Shown here: positions 42,465-52,215 of the stretch, piece after piece
How positions within the stretch are numbered: position 1 is the stretch's first letter
How the letters are laid out: each line of letters starts with the position of its first letter
DNA from: Firm-04 sp045596625
Lineage (GTDB): Bacteria > Bacillota > Clostridia > Oscillospirales > Ruminococcaceae
Assembly (NCBI GenBank): GCA_045596625.1
Contig: JAZOCU010000011.1
Coordinates: forward strand, 1-64,000
DNA: 64,000 bases
Reading direction: 5' to 3'
Made by a program: the position numbers and the translations under genes
Notes under the pieces: model-generated
What the model was told of the DNA's origin: nothing
The model's database searches: none
The model's input: only the letters and a program-made list of their open reading frames with translations

Positions 42465-45400
42465 TTGAAAAACAGGCTCTATGATTCCGTGAACAGGATC
42501 TGGTCTGCGAAAACGAGACGACGACGGATTGTATCCGTGTTATTGGTTCTTTCCATCTTTGTTTCATGCAGCGTGTTCTGGGTGCTGCGTGGAGTCGGTA
42601 CCGCAATGACAGAGGAGGCTCTGTGCGGTATGACCCAGCATCTGCATACGAATGCCTGCTATCAGACAGTACCCATCAGCCTGTCAAACGGATCTGATTC
42701 AGCATCAGATACGGGAATCACAGTGGGAAATACGGCAAAACTGCTGATCTGTCAGCAGACTGAGCATGTTCATACCGCTGCTTGTACTCCCGAATTGACT
42801 GCTGATATCGAATTGAAAAACGAGTGGGAGGATACGCTTCCACAAGCATTATCCGCAGATCGTCAAGAGAATACTGCTTTAATCGCAGAATCTCAGTTGG
42901 GATATCAGGAAAGTGAAACGAATTTCCTGCTTTCCGATGACGGCTTGCAGCGTCGGAATTATTCCCGCTACGGAAAATGGTATGGTAATCCTTATGGTGA
43001 TTGGAATACCATGTTTGCATTTTTCTGTATGTACTATGGCGGTGTTGCCGAGCATGAGATTCCATATGGCTCCGGCTGTTGGGCATGGATGCTTCGACTG
43101 CAGGAAGAAGGTCTGTTCACGACGGCTGCTCAGGGCACCCCGGAACGAGGTGATATCCTCTTTGTGGACAGCGATGTCGATTCCAAAGCGGATCGGGTCG
43201 GTGTTATCATTGAGGCGCACCAAGACAAATCCAAAGGCTTACAGCTGATCTATATCGAAGGTGACTGCGATGGTGCAGTCGCTGCTCAAACGATCTCGTG
43301 GCAGGATACAAAGATCGTCGGTTATGTATCACTGGAAGGCAAGGCAGAAAATGGTCCCGTTGCTGTGCCGAAGATGCCGGCGCAGGAATTCGATGGCGTA
43401 TCGGGTTCGGGTATTATCGTTCACGCATCTGCTGCAGTAAACACTTTCCCAAGCGGTACAAAAATGGTTATCGCCGATGTAACGGAGAGTCTTGCGCTGC
43501 TCACGGCGGAAGTCGGTATCGGTACTGAAGATGAAATTCTTGGTGCAGTTGCCGTTGATATCTCTTTCTACACAGAAGATGGAGAGGAGATCGAGCCTGC
43601 CGCTGAAGGCAATGTTCAGGTGCGAATCGTCTTACCTGATGAAAAGAAGCTCAGTGGTGAGAAATACCGTCTGCTGCATAAGATGGACGACGGTACCGTA
43701 GAGAACATTGAGGAAGCGGATACATCCGAAGCAGGCGCAAGCTTTGCTGCGGAATCCTTCTCGATCTATGTTGTCACAGCGCTGGGCCAGCGTGATAAGG
43801 ATAACATCAACGAATTTTTAATCGATGTTGCCGGCAGAGGTGAAAATGACGGCAAATTCTTCTATAATAGTAAGGAGTGTCCATATATTCTTCATCCCGG
43901 TGATGCAATCGAACTGCAGTGTGTCACCAATGTTGATGCAGTAGAGCCAAGTATTTGGAGCCGGGAGGATGGTTCCAGTACTAATACTTTACTCGAAAGA
44001 GAATATTCCTATACGGAAGGCACCCTCGAAGGTGTTTATAATGGAAAACGCTATCTGCGGTGTAGGTATGTTGCTAATAACAAGGCAGGTACCGGTGCGA
44101 TCATATTCAATACCGGTATGAAGGATGAGAACGATAATGCTATTGAAGAAGTTTTCTATTTCCGAGTTTACAATGATGCCGCAAGATTTTACGATCATGC
44201 CGATATTGAGATCGCAGACGGCGGCAGCTATGTGATCACTGAGACCATCAATTCTCCCGATGGCTCTAAGATCGTGACCAAGACCATTTATGATGCTTAT
44301 ATTTATGATGTCAATACTTGTCGTATTTTCAATGCAAATAATGAGAATATCCTTTATCGCGGCGATGAGCTTGCGGAGTATTTTGTTACCAAGGATTATT
44401 GGAAACATGGTGAGCTTGGCAGTTCCCAGTTCGAGCTGACATCGAAGTATAATTTATCTCTTGATCCTGCCTATTGGAGCAATTACAAGATCTCTGAAAC
44501 GGAAGTAGATCATGCCGAATTCGATGTGCAGCTGCTGTTAAAGCCCAATCGTATCGAAACCGTTACGACTGATCAAAATGGTAATGTCATCGACACCAAA
44601 ACCACGATCACAAAGGAAGAAGTGACACAAAAGCATCATACGATTTCCTTTGATGAAACGACTTGGGAAAATCAGAATAATCCCATTATAATCAATAAGG
44701 GTGACACGGTGACTCTGACAGGTATTTCCACGACTTCCGGTAACACTTATTATTTCCCCACCAATGCAGGCGTTGCGCCTCCCGGTGGTGGTTGGAAAGT
44801 TGACAAGTCCGATTTGCTGGGTACCATGGAACAATCCAGTAATGGTGATACTCGAATTGCTGAATTTGAAGCAGTTGGTTTCAGCCGCGACAACTCTATG
44901 GTGCAGGGCATTTGCTTGAACATTGGCAAGAATGAAGATGGCAACGACATGTACCGTACGATCTATTTCAAGGTCAACGATGGCATTGGTCAGCATGATC
45001 TGCTGCTGGACAGCGTTATATTCAACATGGATCATCAAAGTGTTGTGGATGCTGTGAACAAGTGTCCTGATCATTCTGGTCTCGACTTTACTCTGAAAGC
45101 CGAACTGAATTCTGAAACGACGCTGAATGCTGTTACCGTGGATATCCAAGCAAAAAAGACTTTGAAAAACGGCACGCTGAATGCAGGTGACTTTACATTC
45201 CAATTGACGAACGGTTCCAATCATATTCTGCAGGAGCATGTGAATGATGCCAATGGTACTGTAAAGTTTGCACCGTTGTCCTTTATGAAACCGGGTGAAT
45301 ACTACTATTTCATTAAGGAAAAGATCCCGGAGCAAACGGATGGCATTCTTTATGATACCAACCGTTTCGATTATGTCAGCCATGGTGATATCACAAGAGG

Positions 45401-45680
45401 TGTTACCGTTAACGTCACACAAGATTCCTCAACAAAGCAGCTTAGCGCTACTGTCAGCTATTGGATTTACTATGAAGATGAAAATGGTAATGGCGAATAT
45501 AGGTCGCCGCCCGGTGGCTATCATGAAATTGTAAATGAGGTTCTTGCCTACGAATTACCAGAGACCGGCGGGTGTGGAATGGAACTATTCCAGTTCGGCG
45601 GTCTGGCGATCCTCTCTTTGGGTTTGCTTTTGCTGATCCGAAGAAAAAGAAGGGAGTGTGTGCTGCATTCTCCCGAATGA
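42465..45680 (+). CDS. Giant LPxTG pilus adhesin with degenerate CHAP-like domain
   Basis: The product has 1071 residues. A basic start and signal/anchor helix (about 20-45) come first. Two metal-binding-like motifs C54-x4-H59-x-H61-x3-C65 and C96-x4-H101-x-H103-x3-C107 follow. A CHAP-like fold (about 163-285: YGKWYGNPYGDW) has Asn181 where the catalytic Cys should be and Arg244 at the expected His. A long beta-rich region, an FctA-type isopeptide pilin domain (about 910-1020) and the sorting signal LPETG (L1031) with membrane helix and Arg/Lys tail end it. It is the likely tip or ancillary pilin. Translation probably starts at the TTG at 42465 behind GAGGTG. Confidence 0.88.
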   Translation: MKNRLYDSVNRIWSAKTRRRRIVSVLLVLSIFVSCSVFWVLRGVGTAMTEEALCGMTQHLHTNACYQTVPISLSNGSDSASDTGITVGNTAKLLICQQTEHVHTAACTPELTADIELKNEWEDTLPQALSADRQENTALIAESQLGYQESETNFLLSDDGLQRRNYSRYGKWYGNPYGDWNTMFAFFCMYYGGVAEHEIPYGSGCWAWMLRLQEEGLFTTAAQGTPERGDILFVDSDVDSKADRVGVIIEAHQDKSKGLQLIYIEGDCDGAVAAQTISWQDTKIVGYVSLEGKAENGPVAVPKMPAQEFDGVSGSGIIVHASAAVNTFPSGTKMVIADVTESLALLTAEVGIGTEDEILGAVAVDISFYTEDGEEIEPAAEGNVQVRIVLPDEKKLSGEKYRLLHKMDDGTVENIEEADTSEAGASFAAESFSIYVVTALGQRDKDNINEFLIDVAGRGENDGKFFYNSKECPYILHPGDAIELQCVTNVDAVEPSIWSREDGSSTNTLLEREYSYTEGTLEGVYNGKRYLRCRYVANNKAGTGAIIFNTGMKDENDNAIEEVFYFRVYNDAARFYDHADIEIADGGSYVITETINSPDGSKIVTKTIYDAYIYDVNTCRIFNANNENILYRGDELAEYFVTKDYWKHGELGSSQFELTSKYNLSLDPAYWSNYKISETEVDHAEFDVQLLLKPNRIETVTTDQNGNVIDTKTTITKEEVTQKHHTISFDETTWENQNNPIIINKGDTVTLTGISTTSGNTYYFPTNAGVAPPGGGWKVDKSDLLGTMEQSSNGDTRIAEFEAVGFSRDNSMVQGICLNIGKNEDGNDMYRTIYFKVNDGIGQHDLLLDSVIFNMDHQSVVDAVNKCPDHSGLDFTLKAELNSETTLNAVTVDIQAKKTLKNGTLNAGDFTFQLTNGSNHILQEHVNDANGTVKFAPLSFMKPGEYYYFIKEKIPEQTDGILYDTNRFDYVSHGDITRGVTVNVTQDSSTKQLSATVSYWIYYEDENGNGEYRSPPGGYHEIVNEVLAYELPETGGCGMELFQFGGLAILSLGLLLLIRRKRRECVLHSPE

Positions 45681-45738
45681 CAATCAAGTTTTGACACAAC
45701 CCGAACAGTCGTAAAAATTTTTTGAAAGGAAGAATATT

Positions 45739-47496
45739 ATGAAACTGATGAAATCCCTTACCTCTGTTGGCCTGAGTGCCCTCATGGCTATGTCTCTTGG
45801 TATCTCGGCATTTGCTGCTGATACAACTCCTTATACGATCACCATCACACCCGGTGATGCTGCAGAGCATACCTATGAGGCTTATCAAGTCTTTACCGGT
45901 GATCTGAGCGGCAATGTGCTCTCTAATATCGAATGGGGCGCAGGTGTCAACGGTACTTCTTTGCTGGCTGCGTTGAAAAATAAATTCGATCTTTTTGATG
46001 CTGATGATTGTGACACTGCAGCGGAGGTTGCTGAGATTCTGGCTAAAAATCAGGATATCAGTGAAGATTTTGCTGATGTTGTTGCTCAGCATTTGAACAC
46101 CAAAGCTGATGACGTTACTGTAACAAATACTGCAGGCGTTTTGGAAGTAACCGGCGCAGGTTATTACTTCGTCAAGGATGCAGATGGCTCTCTGGCCAAT
46201 GATACTGCTGCTTACACCGATTTTATCCTCAAGGTCGTTAAGGATATTACCGTTACCGCAAAAGCAGATGTTCCTTCTCTTGACAAGAAGATCGTAGAAG
46301 GTTCTGAGCGTGTTGATTCTAACACTGCAAGCATCGGTGATACGGTTAACTTCGAAATCACTTCTACTGTTCCGAAGATGGAAGGCTATGAGAAGTATTA
46401 CTTCGTTATTGAAGATACTCTGAGCAAAGGTTTCACCTATAACTATGATTTGAATGTTAAGGTAAATGGTTCTGATGCTGATTTTAACACCTATATTAAT
46501 GTCAATGATGATCTGACCACAAGTCTCGTGATCGTTCTGAAGGACTTTATCGATTATGCTGACCTTGCCGGTAAGCCGATCGTTGTGACTTATTCTGCAA
46601 CTCTGGATGAGGATGCTGATCTGTCCCAGACCGGTAACGTCAACGAAGCTGATCTGACCTTCTCCAACAATCCGAACGTAGATTACAGCGGCAGCGGCAC
46701 TGTTCCCGGTGTTCCTACTGATCCTTCCAACCCCGTAAATCCCGATGTTCCTACTGATGATAACGGTACTCCCGATAATCCTTCTGATGATCCCACATAT
46801 CCTGTTGATCCCGATTATCCCGGTTCTTCTGATCCTATGGGCGAGACTCCCAAGGTCAACACCAAGACCTATGCAGCTACCATCGAGATCACTAAGGTAG
46901 ATGGTGCGGACAATACACAGATTCTGACCGGTGCTCAGTTCCAGATTTCCGGTACTGCCCTGAATGTAGTTCTGATCAATGAAGAAATCTTCAAGCTGGA
47001 TGATGCTGGTACTTACTTCATGCTGAAGGATGGTACTTACACAGAGGTTGCTCCTGATGACGCTACAAAGGATGCATATGCAAGCACTACCGATAAGTAC
47101 GCCAAGGTGACTGTTGTAAACAAAGCAACTGATAAAACTGCGATCAATACAACCGGTTATGTTGATTCCAACGGTGTGATTTCCTTTGCAGGTCTGGGCG
47201 AAGGCACTTACACTATCACTGAGTTGGTTGCTCCTGAAGGCTATAACCTGCTCACCAATCCGATCGAAATTACAATCAGCGCAGAGCCTTCTCTGTCCGG
47301 CTGTGAGTGGGATTCTGATTGGGGCACCGTAAATGGTTCCGTGATCGAAGGCAAAGTTGCGAACAATGCCGGTGCTACTCTGCCCGAGACCGGTGGTGTT
47401 GGTACTGTTATGTTCTACAGCTTCGGCGCTCTGCTGACGCTGGGTGCAGCTCTGCTTCTGATCTCCAAGAAGAGAATGGAAGTTACTGAAAAGTAA
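45739..47496 (+). CDS. Major isopeptide-forming pilin
   Basis: The product has 585 residues. It has a signal peptide (about 1-27, FAA), an N-terminal fimbrial domain, then Ig-like CnaA/CnaB domains. A Pro/Asp-rich hinge (about 325-375) joins the middle to a SpaA-like domain with an ITKVDG lysine strand and the E-box TYTITELVAPEGYN. It ends with LPETG (L548), a membrane helix and KKRMEVTEK. It is assembled by the class C sortase encoded next and is the probable shaft subunit. Codon use is highly regular, as in strongly expressed genes. Confidence 0.93.
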   Translation: MKLMKSLTSVGLSALMAMSLGISAFAADTTPYTITITPGDAAEHTYEAYQVFTGDLSGNVLSNIEWGAGVNGTSLLAALKNKFDLFDADDCDTAAEVAEILAKNQDISEDFADVVAQHLNTKADDVTVTNTAGVLEVTGAGYYFVKDADGSLANDTAAYTDFILKVVKDITVTAKADVPSLDKKIVEGSERVDSNTASIGDTVNFEITSTVPKMEGYEKYYFVIEDTLSKGFTYNYDLNVKVNGSDADFNTYINVNDDLTTSLVIVLKDFIDYADLAGKPIVVTYSATLDEDADLSQTGNVNEADLTFSNNPNVDYSGSGTVPGVPTDPSNPVNPDVPTDDNGTPDNPSDDPTYPVDPDYPGSSDPMGETPKVNTKTYAATIEITKVDGADNTQILTGAQFQISGTALNVVLINEEIFKLDDAGTYFMLKDGTYTEVAPDDATKDAYASTTDKYAKVTVVNKATDKTAINTTGYVDSNGVISFAGLGEGTYTITELVAPEGYNLLTNPIEITISAEPSLSGCEWDSDWGTVNGSVIEGKVANNAGATLPETGGVGTVMFYSFGALLTLGAALLLISKKRMEVTEK

Positions 47497-47529
47497 GATT
47501 TTACTTTACGTTCATTTGTTGATACGTGT

Positions 47530-47562
47530 GCAGCGGGAAATGCAATCAGCATTTCCCGCTGC
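47530..47562 (+). promoter_or_regulatory. Perfect 14-bp hairpin between pilin and sortase genes
   Basis: GCAGCGGGAAATGC-AATCA-GCATTTCCCGCTGC (47530-47562) lies between the pilin stop and the sortase start and lacks a U-run. It may stabilise the upstream pilin mRNA or slow transcription so that pilin is made in excess over sortase. Confidence 0.65.
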
Positions 47563-47590
47563 CAATGCTTTATGCTTCATGGAGAATCCA

Positions 47591-48460
47591 ATGAAAAAAA
47601 ATCGATCAAATATTATACTGGTATGTATCTTTCTCGTTGGCTTGTCTGTGATGCTGTATCCATCCATCAGCAATTTTGTCAACAGTAAGAACGCATCAAA
47701 AGCGATTACATCCTATCATAATGTGCTGGAAAACACCTCTGATGATATGGTAGATCGCATTTTTTCAGATGCGGATGATTATAATCATCGGCTTGCGACC
47801 ACTAAATCTTCATTTTTCAAGCCATCTCTTGTCGATGGCTATGAAGAAGCACTGGATATCACCGGAACAGGTATTATGGGATATATCAGCATCGACAAGA
47901 TCGATGTGGAGCTTCCCATTTATCATTCGGTAGATGAGGGAGTGCTGCAGATTGCCGTAGGACATCTTGAAGGCTCGGATTTGCCCACAGGTGGTACCGG
48001 AAATCATTGTGTACTTTCGGGTCATCGTGGTCTGCCCAGCGCAAAGCTCTTCACAGATCTGGATGAGCTTGAGCCCGGCGATACCTTTAGGATCACCATT
48101 CTGAACCGACTGCTGACTTATGAAGTCGATCAGGTGAAGATCGTTTCTCCCACCGAAACCGATGATTTACAGCGTGTAGCCGGTGAAGATTACTGTACGC
48201 TTGTTACTTGCACGCCCTATGGCATTAATACCCATCGTATGCTGGTGCGAGGCAGGCGGATCGATAATGCCGAAGCCGCTCCGATGATCTATGTGGCGAC
48301 CGAAGCATTCCGTGTCGATAAGCTGATCGTTGCATCTATGATAGCCATCCCGATCCTTCTGCTCCTTCTGATTCTTTTGATCATTCAGGATATTCGCGCC
48401 AGAATCCGCAGAAAGAAAGCGCGCATTCTTGCAGCTGCACAGACCAATCAAGAAACTTGA
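47591..48460 (+). CDS. Class C (pilus-polymerising) sortase
   Basis: The product has 289 residues. An N-terminal membrane helix (about 8-28), the sortase beta-barrel and a C-terminal membrane helix (about 235-265) give the usual class C topology. Catalytic residues are His145 (SGHRG), Cys207 (TLVTCTPYG) and the Arg of LVRGRR. It joins pilin subunits through LPxTG Thr to pilin Lys. The start is set at ATG 47591 (GGAGA upstream); the longer in-frame start lies within the intergenic hairpin. Confidence 0.94.
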   Translation: MKKNRSNIILVCIFLVGLSVMLYPSISNFVNSKNASKAITSYHNVLENTSDDMVDRIFSDADDYNHRLATTKSSFFKPSLVDGYEEALDITGTGIMGYISIDKIDVELPIYHSVDEGVLQIAVGHLEGSDLPTGGTGNHCVLSGHRGLPSAKLFTDLDELEPGDTFRITILNRLLTYEVDQVKIVSPTETDDLQRVAGEDYCTLVTCTPYGINTHRMLVRGRRIDNAEAAPMIYVATEAFRVDKLIVASMIAIPILLLLLILLIIQDIRARIRRKKARILAAAQTNQET

Positions 48461-48470
48461 ATCAATCTCA

Positions 48471-48508
48471 ACAGCAGTCTGATCCTGTAAAATGGATTCG
48501 ACTGCTGT
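48471..48508 (+). terminator. Probable terminator of the pilus operon
   Basis: A 9-bp stem ACAGCAGTC / GACTGCTGT (48471-48479 with 48500-48508) and ATTTGTT after it. Confidence 0.6.
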
Positions 48509-48566
48509 ATTTGTTCGCATCAATTTTTGATCGTTTTTAATAATGATCACGAATCGTTTGTCTCTC

Positions 48567-48660
48567 TTGACTCCATAACAGATCTGTGGTATAATGCTAT
48601 GGATATATTGTTATGAATACGGCGCATGATGTACCAAAAAATACTCATACCATGTGGTAT
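48567..48660 (+). promoter_or_regulatory. Promoter and palindrome upstream of the WYL gene
   Basis: TTGACT (48567-48572), 17 nt, TATAAT (48590-48595). The palindrome ATACCA-TG-TGGTAT (48647-48660) lies in the leader, and its half TGTGGTAT also occurs across the -10 (48585-48592). It may be the binding site of the WYL regulator or another repressor. Confidence 0.6.
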
Positions 48661-48731
48661 CATAGTGTTGATCAGAGTGATATTGCATTCTGTTTTCATG
48701 TTATAGTCTGTAAAAGTGAAGAGGTGACAAC

Positions 48732-49781
48732 ATGTTATATGCCAAACTGCCGAAAAAACTATTGATTATCAATATTCTGGATGTGATGCGACGATATACC
48801 GACAGTGAGCATCGACTGACGCAGAAAGAGATCGTTGATCTGCTGGAACGCAATTATCATATGAAAGCGGATCGAAAATCCGTTAAGCGTAATCTGATGG
48901 ATCTTATTGACTTCGGATATCCCATTTCCTATACGGAATCAACTCGGACTGCCAAAAGTGGTGAAACGGAGATCGTGTTCACAGATTGGTATTTAGAGCA
49001 TGAATTCGATGATGGAGAACTGCGACTGCTCATTGACAGTCTGCTGTTTTCCGGCCATATTCCGCATAGCCAACGCTGTGAGCTGATTCGCAAGCTGGAA
49101 GGCTTATCCAATGAATATTTCCACGCAAAGATCAAGCACATCAATACCATATCCGGTAATCAACCTGCAAATCAGCAACTGTTTTATACAATTGATGTGC
49201 TGGATGAAGCCATCTCTTCTGGGAAACAGGTCACATTTCAGTATTGCAGCTATGATGTTGACAAGAAGCTGCATCCGCGTAAGCGCTCTGACGGCAGTAT
49301 TCGTATGTACATCGTGAATCCCTATCAGCTTGTTGCAACCAACGGAAATTATTATCTGATCTGCAACAACGATAAATATGAGGATATCGCCCATTATCGT
49401 GTGGATCGGATTATGGAGATCAAGCTGCTGGATACATCGGTCAAGCCCATCGAAACCGTCACTGAGCATAAAGGACGGTTGGATCTTTCTGAGCATATGT
49501 CTGAGCACATATTTATGTTCACCGGGCAGAGCTGCCGTGTGACTTTTCGCGCAAAGCGGTCGATTCTCAATGATATCATTGATGATTTTGGCATGGAAGC
49601 AGAATTTTCTGATATTACAGAGCAGGAATTGACCGTCACTGCACGTGTCAATGAGGACGATATGATCAAATGGGCAGTGCAATATGGTAAGCAGGCTGTG
49701 ATTCTGGAGCCGACAGCACTCAGGGAACAAGTTGCTGCTGTTTTGCGAGATGCACTTTCCCAATATGACACAACACAATGA
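48732..49781 (+). CDS. WYL-domain transcriptional regulator
   Basis: The product has 349 residues. An N-terminal winged helix (about 1-75: LTQKEIVDLLERNY..KADRKSVKRNL) binds DNA. The WYL domain (about 165-245; VTFQYCSYD...YIVNPYQLVATNGNYYLI) senses a ligand, probably nucleic acid or a nucleotide, and a WCX region follows. It lies directly after the pilus operon on the same strand but with its own promoter, so it could regulate the pilus genes or itself; only proximity supports this. It is not associated with a CRISPR locus here. Confidence 0.88.
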   Translation: MLYAKLPKKLLIINILDVMRRYTDSEHRLTQKEIVDLLERNYHMKADRKSVKRNLMDLIDFGYPISYTESTRTAKSGETEIVFTDWYLEHEFDDGELRLLIDSLLFSGHIPHSQRCELIRKLEGLSNEYFHAKIKHINTISGNQPANQQLFYTIDVLDEAISSGKQVTFQYCSYDVDKKLHPRKRSDGSIRMYIVNPYQLVATNGNYYLICNNDKYEDIAHYRVDRIMEIKLLDTSVKPIETVTEHKGRLDLSEHMSEHIFMFTGQSCRVTFRAKRSILNDIIDDFGMEAEFSDITEQELTVTARVNEDDMIKWAVQYGKQAVILEPTALREQVAAVLRDALSQYDTTQ

Positions 49782-49802
49782 AAGAGAACAGGAGGGCAGG
49801 GG

Positions 49803-50630
49803 ATGCCGCAATGGATCACGCTGACGCAGGGGATTGATTCTCTGCCTAATGTCTATACCATTACTGATGAAGTGCAGCTTCTTCGTATGAATGAGCCGAA
49901 CCCCGGTGTCTTTGTTGCTGAAAGTGCCAAGGTCATTGCAAGGGCGATTCGTGCAGGCTACCAACCGCTTTCCTTTTTGATGACACCTGCACAAGCATAT
50001 GGAGAAATGGCATCGTTACTGTCTGCTTGCGCACCGAATATTCCTGTATATCTTGCAGAAGATGCATTTCTCTCTGCTTTGCGCGGATATCCAATGACCA
50101 GAGGTGCTCTTGCGCTGATGCAGAGACGCAGAATGCCCGATGCTGCTATTCTTTGTACCGATGCAAAGCGCATTGCGATTTTGGAACAGGTAGTCAATCC
50201 TACCAATATTGGAGCGATTTTTCGTAATGCAGCGGCACTGGGTATGGATGCTGTATTGCTGACCAAAAGCTGCTGTGATCCCTTCTATCGGCGTGCTGCA
50301 AGAGTCAGCATGGGTACAGTCTTTCAGATCCCATGGACCTATATTCCCGATGTCCCGACGGCTTCTGCCATGCTGCATCCTTTAGGCTTCCGCTTAGCGG
50401 CGATGGCGTTGTGTGAGGATGCCATCTCGTTGCAAAGCCCGCATCTTAAAGCAAGTGAACGGCTTGCGGTTCTTTTTGGTGCAGAAGGGAATGGACTTTC
50501 GGATGCTGCTTTGTCTGTTTGCGATGATGTGGTGATGATCCCCATGACACATGAGGTCGATTCACTGAATGTTGCCGCATCTTCAGCCGTTGCGTTCTGG
50601 GAGCTTGGCAGACGAGAGTCTCAAATATGA
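49803..50630 (+). CDS. TrmH/SpoU-family RNA methyltransferase
   Basis: The product has 275 residues. An N-terminal substrate-binding part (about 1-110) is followed by a SPOUT knot domain with motif 1 EQVVNPTNIGAIFRNAAALG, motif 2 LLTKSCCDPFYRRAARVSMG and motif 3 LFGAEGNGLS...VMIPM. It 2'-O-methylates ribose in rRNA or tRNA; the exact target is not known. It starts 21 nt after the WYL gene, so the two are cotranscribed. Confidence 0.9.
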   Translation: MPQWITLTQGIDSLPNVYTITDEVQLLRMNEPNPGVFVAESAKVIARAIRAGYQPLSFLMTPAQAYGEMASLLSACAPNIPVYLAEDAFLSALRGYPMTRGALALMQRRRMPDAAILCTDAKRIAILEQVVNPTNIGAIFRNAAALGMDAVLLTKSCCDPFYRRAARVSMGTVFQIPWTYIPDVPTASAMLHPLGFRLAAMALCEDAISLQSPHLKASERLAVLFGAEGNGLSDAALSVCDDVVMIPMTHEVDSLNVAASSAVAFWELGRRESQI

Positions 50631-50632
50631 TC

Positions 50633-50668
50633 AAAACGCTCCGCAGTATGCATAACTGCGGAGCGTTT
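50633..50668. terminator. Bidirectional terminator
   Basis: A 14-bp stem AAACGCTCCGCAGT / ACTGCGGAGCGTTT (50634-50647 with 50655-50668) between convergent genes. Confidence 0.88.
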
Positions 50669-50673
50669 ATCTA

Positions 50674-52053
50674 TTATATAACAGCGTTATGTTCTGTCTC
50701 ATCTTGTCTTGGGAATTTTCGTCGCATAAGCAGAAAGCATAACAGATGCACTATAAATGTAATGATCCATGTAATCGGGTAGGATAAAAACAGCATAAAT
50801 TGTGTATGGTATTCGGGGATAGTAAATACTGTAAAGATCCACAAAATCCGCAGGCCGCAAGCACCCAGCAGCGAAACAATGGTTGGTGTGACAGCATATC
50901 CCATACCACGGATATTACCCACAATGCAATCCATCAATCCACAGGTGCAATAGAAGCAGCACACCAATTGCATACGTACCATGCCGGCAGCGATCACATC
51001 AGGTCTGGGATCGTAGATCGACAGCAAAGGTTCCCCCAGAAGATATGCAAGATTTCCGAACATTAGCCCTGTTACACAAGCGCAGATGCAGCTGATCCAA
51101 GCGATTTTATTGATCCTGCTATAGGTACCTGCACCGATATTGCGGCTCATGAAGGTCAAAGCCGTCTGAGAAAATGCGTTCATGGAGACCCAGATAAAGC
51201 CTTCGATACTTGCAGCTGCCGCACTGCCTGCCATCACAATGGAACCAAACCCGTTGATCGATGACTGGATCACCACATTGGATAATGAAAATACTACACC
51301 TTGAAAGCCCGCAGGAATTCCGATCTGCAAAATACGCAACGCAATGCTTCGATGAAATTTCAGCTTTGCAAAGGAAAAGCGAAATGCTTTTTCTTCCTTC
51401 ATCAGACAGCGAAGCACCAATCCTGCGGAGATGCATTGTGAAATTACCGTTGCCAGAGCTACTCCGGCAACATCCATTTTGCAAAGGATGACAAAGAACA
51501 GATTGAGTATCACGTTGATGATACCTGCAAAGGTCAGATAATAAAGCGGGCGTTTGGTATCACCTTTTGCACGCAGGATAGAGCTGCCGAAATTGTAGAT
51601 CATCATAGCGATCATGCCTAAGAAATACAGACGCAGATATAAAGTCGAAAGCGAAAGTGTTTCTTCCGGTGTCTGCATCCATGTCAGAAGCTGCTCTGCC
51701 ATAATAATACCGATTACAGTGAGCAGGCCTCCGCTGATGATGCTTAGCAGCAGGGAAGTATGCACAGTCTGATTGACCTCTTTGGTTTCGCCGGCGCCCA
51801 TAAATCGTGCAGTCAGTACATTGGCACCGGTGGATAATCCCAAAAACAGATTGGTCATCAGATTGACCAGCGCTGTTGTTGAGCCTACAGCAGCCAAAGA
51901 GTGCTCTCCGGCAAAATTGCCGACCACGATCACATCGGCTGCATTGAACAGCAGCTGTAATACACTGGAAAGCATCAGCGGAAGCGTCAGACGCAGAAGT
52001 CCGGGCAAAATCGGCCCGCGACACATTTCAACAGAATGTTGTTTTGTTTTCAT
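50674..52053 (-). CDS. MATE-family efflux transporter (second)
   Basis: The product has 459 residues and 12 membrane helices. The family start is clear: GLLRLTLPLMLSSVLQLLFNAADVIVVGNFAG. It is only a distant relative of the MATE at 7.8 kb. The substrate is unknown. It is a single gene with ribosome site GGAGGG and no visible specific regulator. Confidence 0.92.
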   Translation of the reverse strand: MKTKQHSVEMCRGPILPGLLRLTLPLMLSSVLQLLFNAADVIVVGNFAGEHSLAAVGSTTALVNLMTNLFLGLSTGANVLTARFMGAGETKEVNQTVHTSLLLSIISGGLLTVIGIIMAEQLLTWMQTPEETLSLSTLYLRLYFLGMIAMMIYNFGSSILRAKGDTKRPLYYLTFAGIINVILNLFFVILCKMDVAGVALATVISQCISAGLVLRCLMKEEKAFRFSFAKLKFHRSIALRILQIGIPAGFQGVVFSLSNVVIQSSINGFGSIVMAGSAAAASIEGFIWVSMNAFSQTALTFMSRNIGAGTYSRINKIAWISCICACVTGLMFGNLAYLLGEPLLSIYDPRPDVIAAGMVRMQLVCCFYCTCGLMDCIVGNIRGMGYAVTPTIVSLLGACGLRILWIFTVFTIPEYHTQFMLFLSYPITWIITFIVHLLCFLLMRRKFPRQDETEHNAVI

Positions 52054-52125
52054 GAAAACCCTCCAAACGAAATAACATTATACGCTCCTTTTACAAAAAA
52101 GTCAAGAGAAACTTTATGAATAGAC

Positions 52126-52154
52126 TGGTCAAATTGGAAAATATGTGCTATAAT
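52126..52154 (+). promoter_or_regulatory. Promoter of the DUF308 gene
   Basis: TGGTCA (52126-52131), 17 nt, TATAAT (52149-52154). Confidence 0.62.
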
Positions 52155-52215
52155 AAAGAATATGGAAACGAATTGTCCGTTGATCGTTATGGTTTCATTG
52201 GAAAGGAGAAGCGCT

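Noticed and set aside
48732..49781. WYL regulator considered as a CRISPR-Cas13d accessory
   Set aside because: Some Ruminococcus WYL proteins assist Cas13d, but no HEPN nuclease, cas gene or repeat array is near; its neighbours are pilus genes and an RNA methyltransferase.
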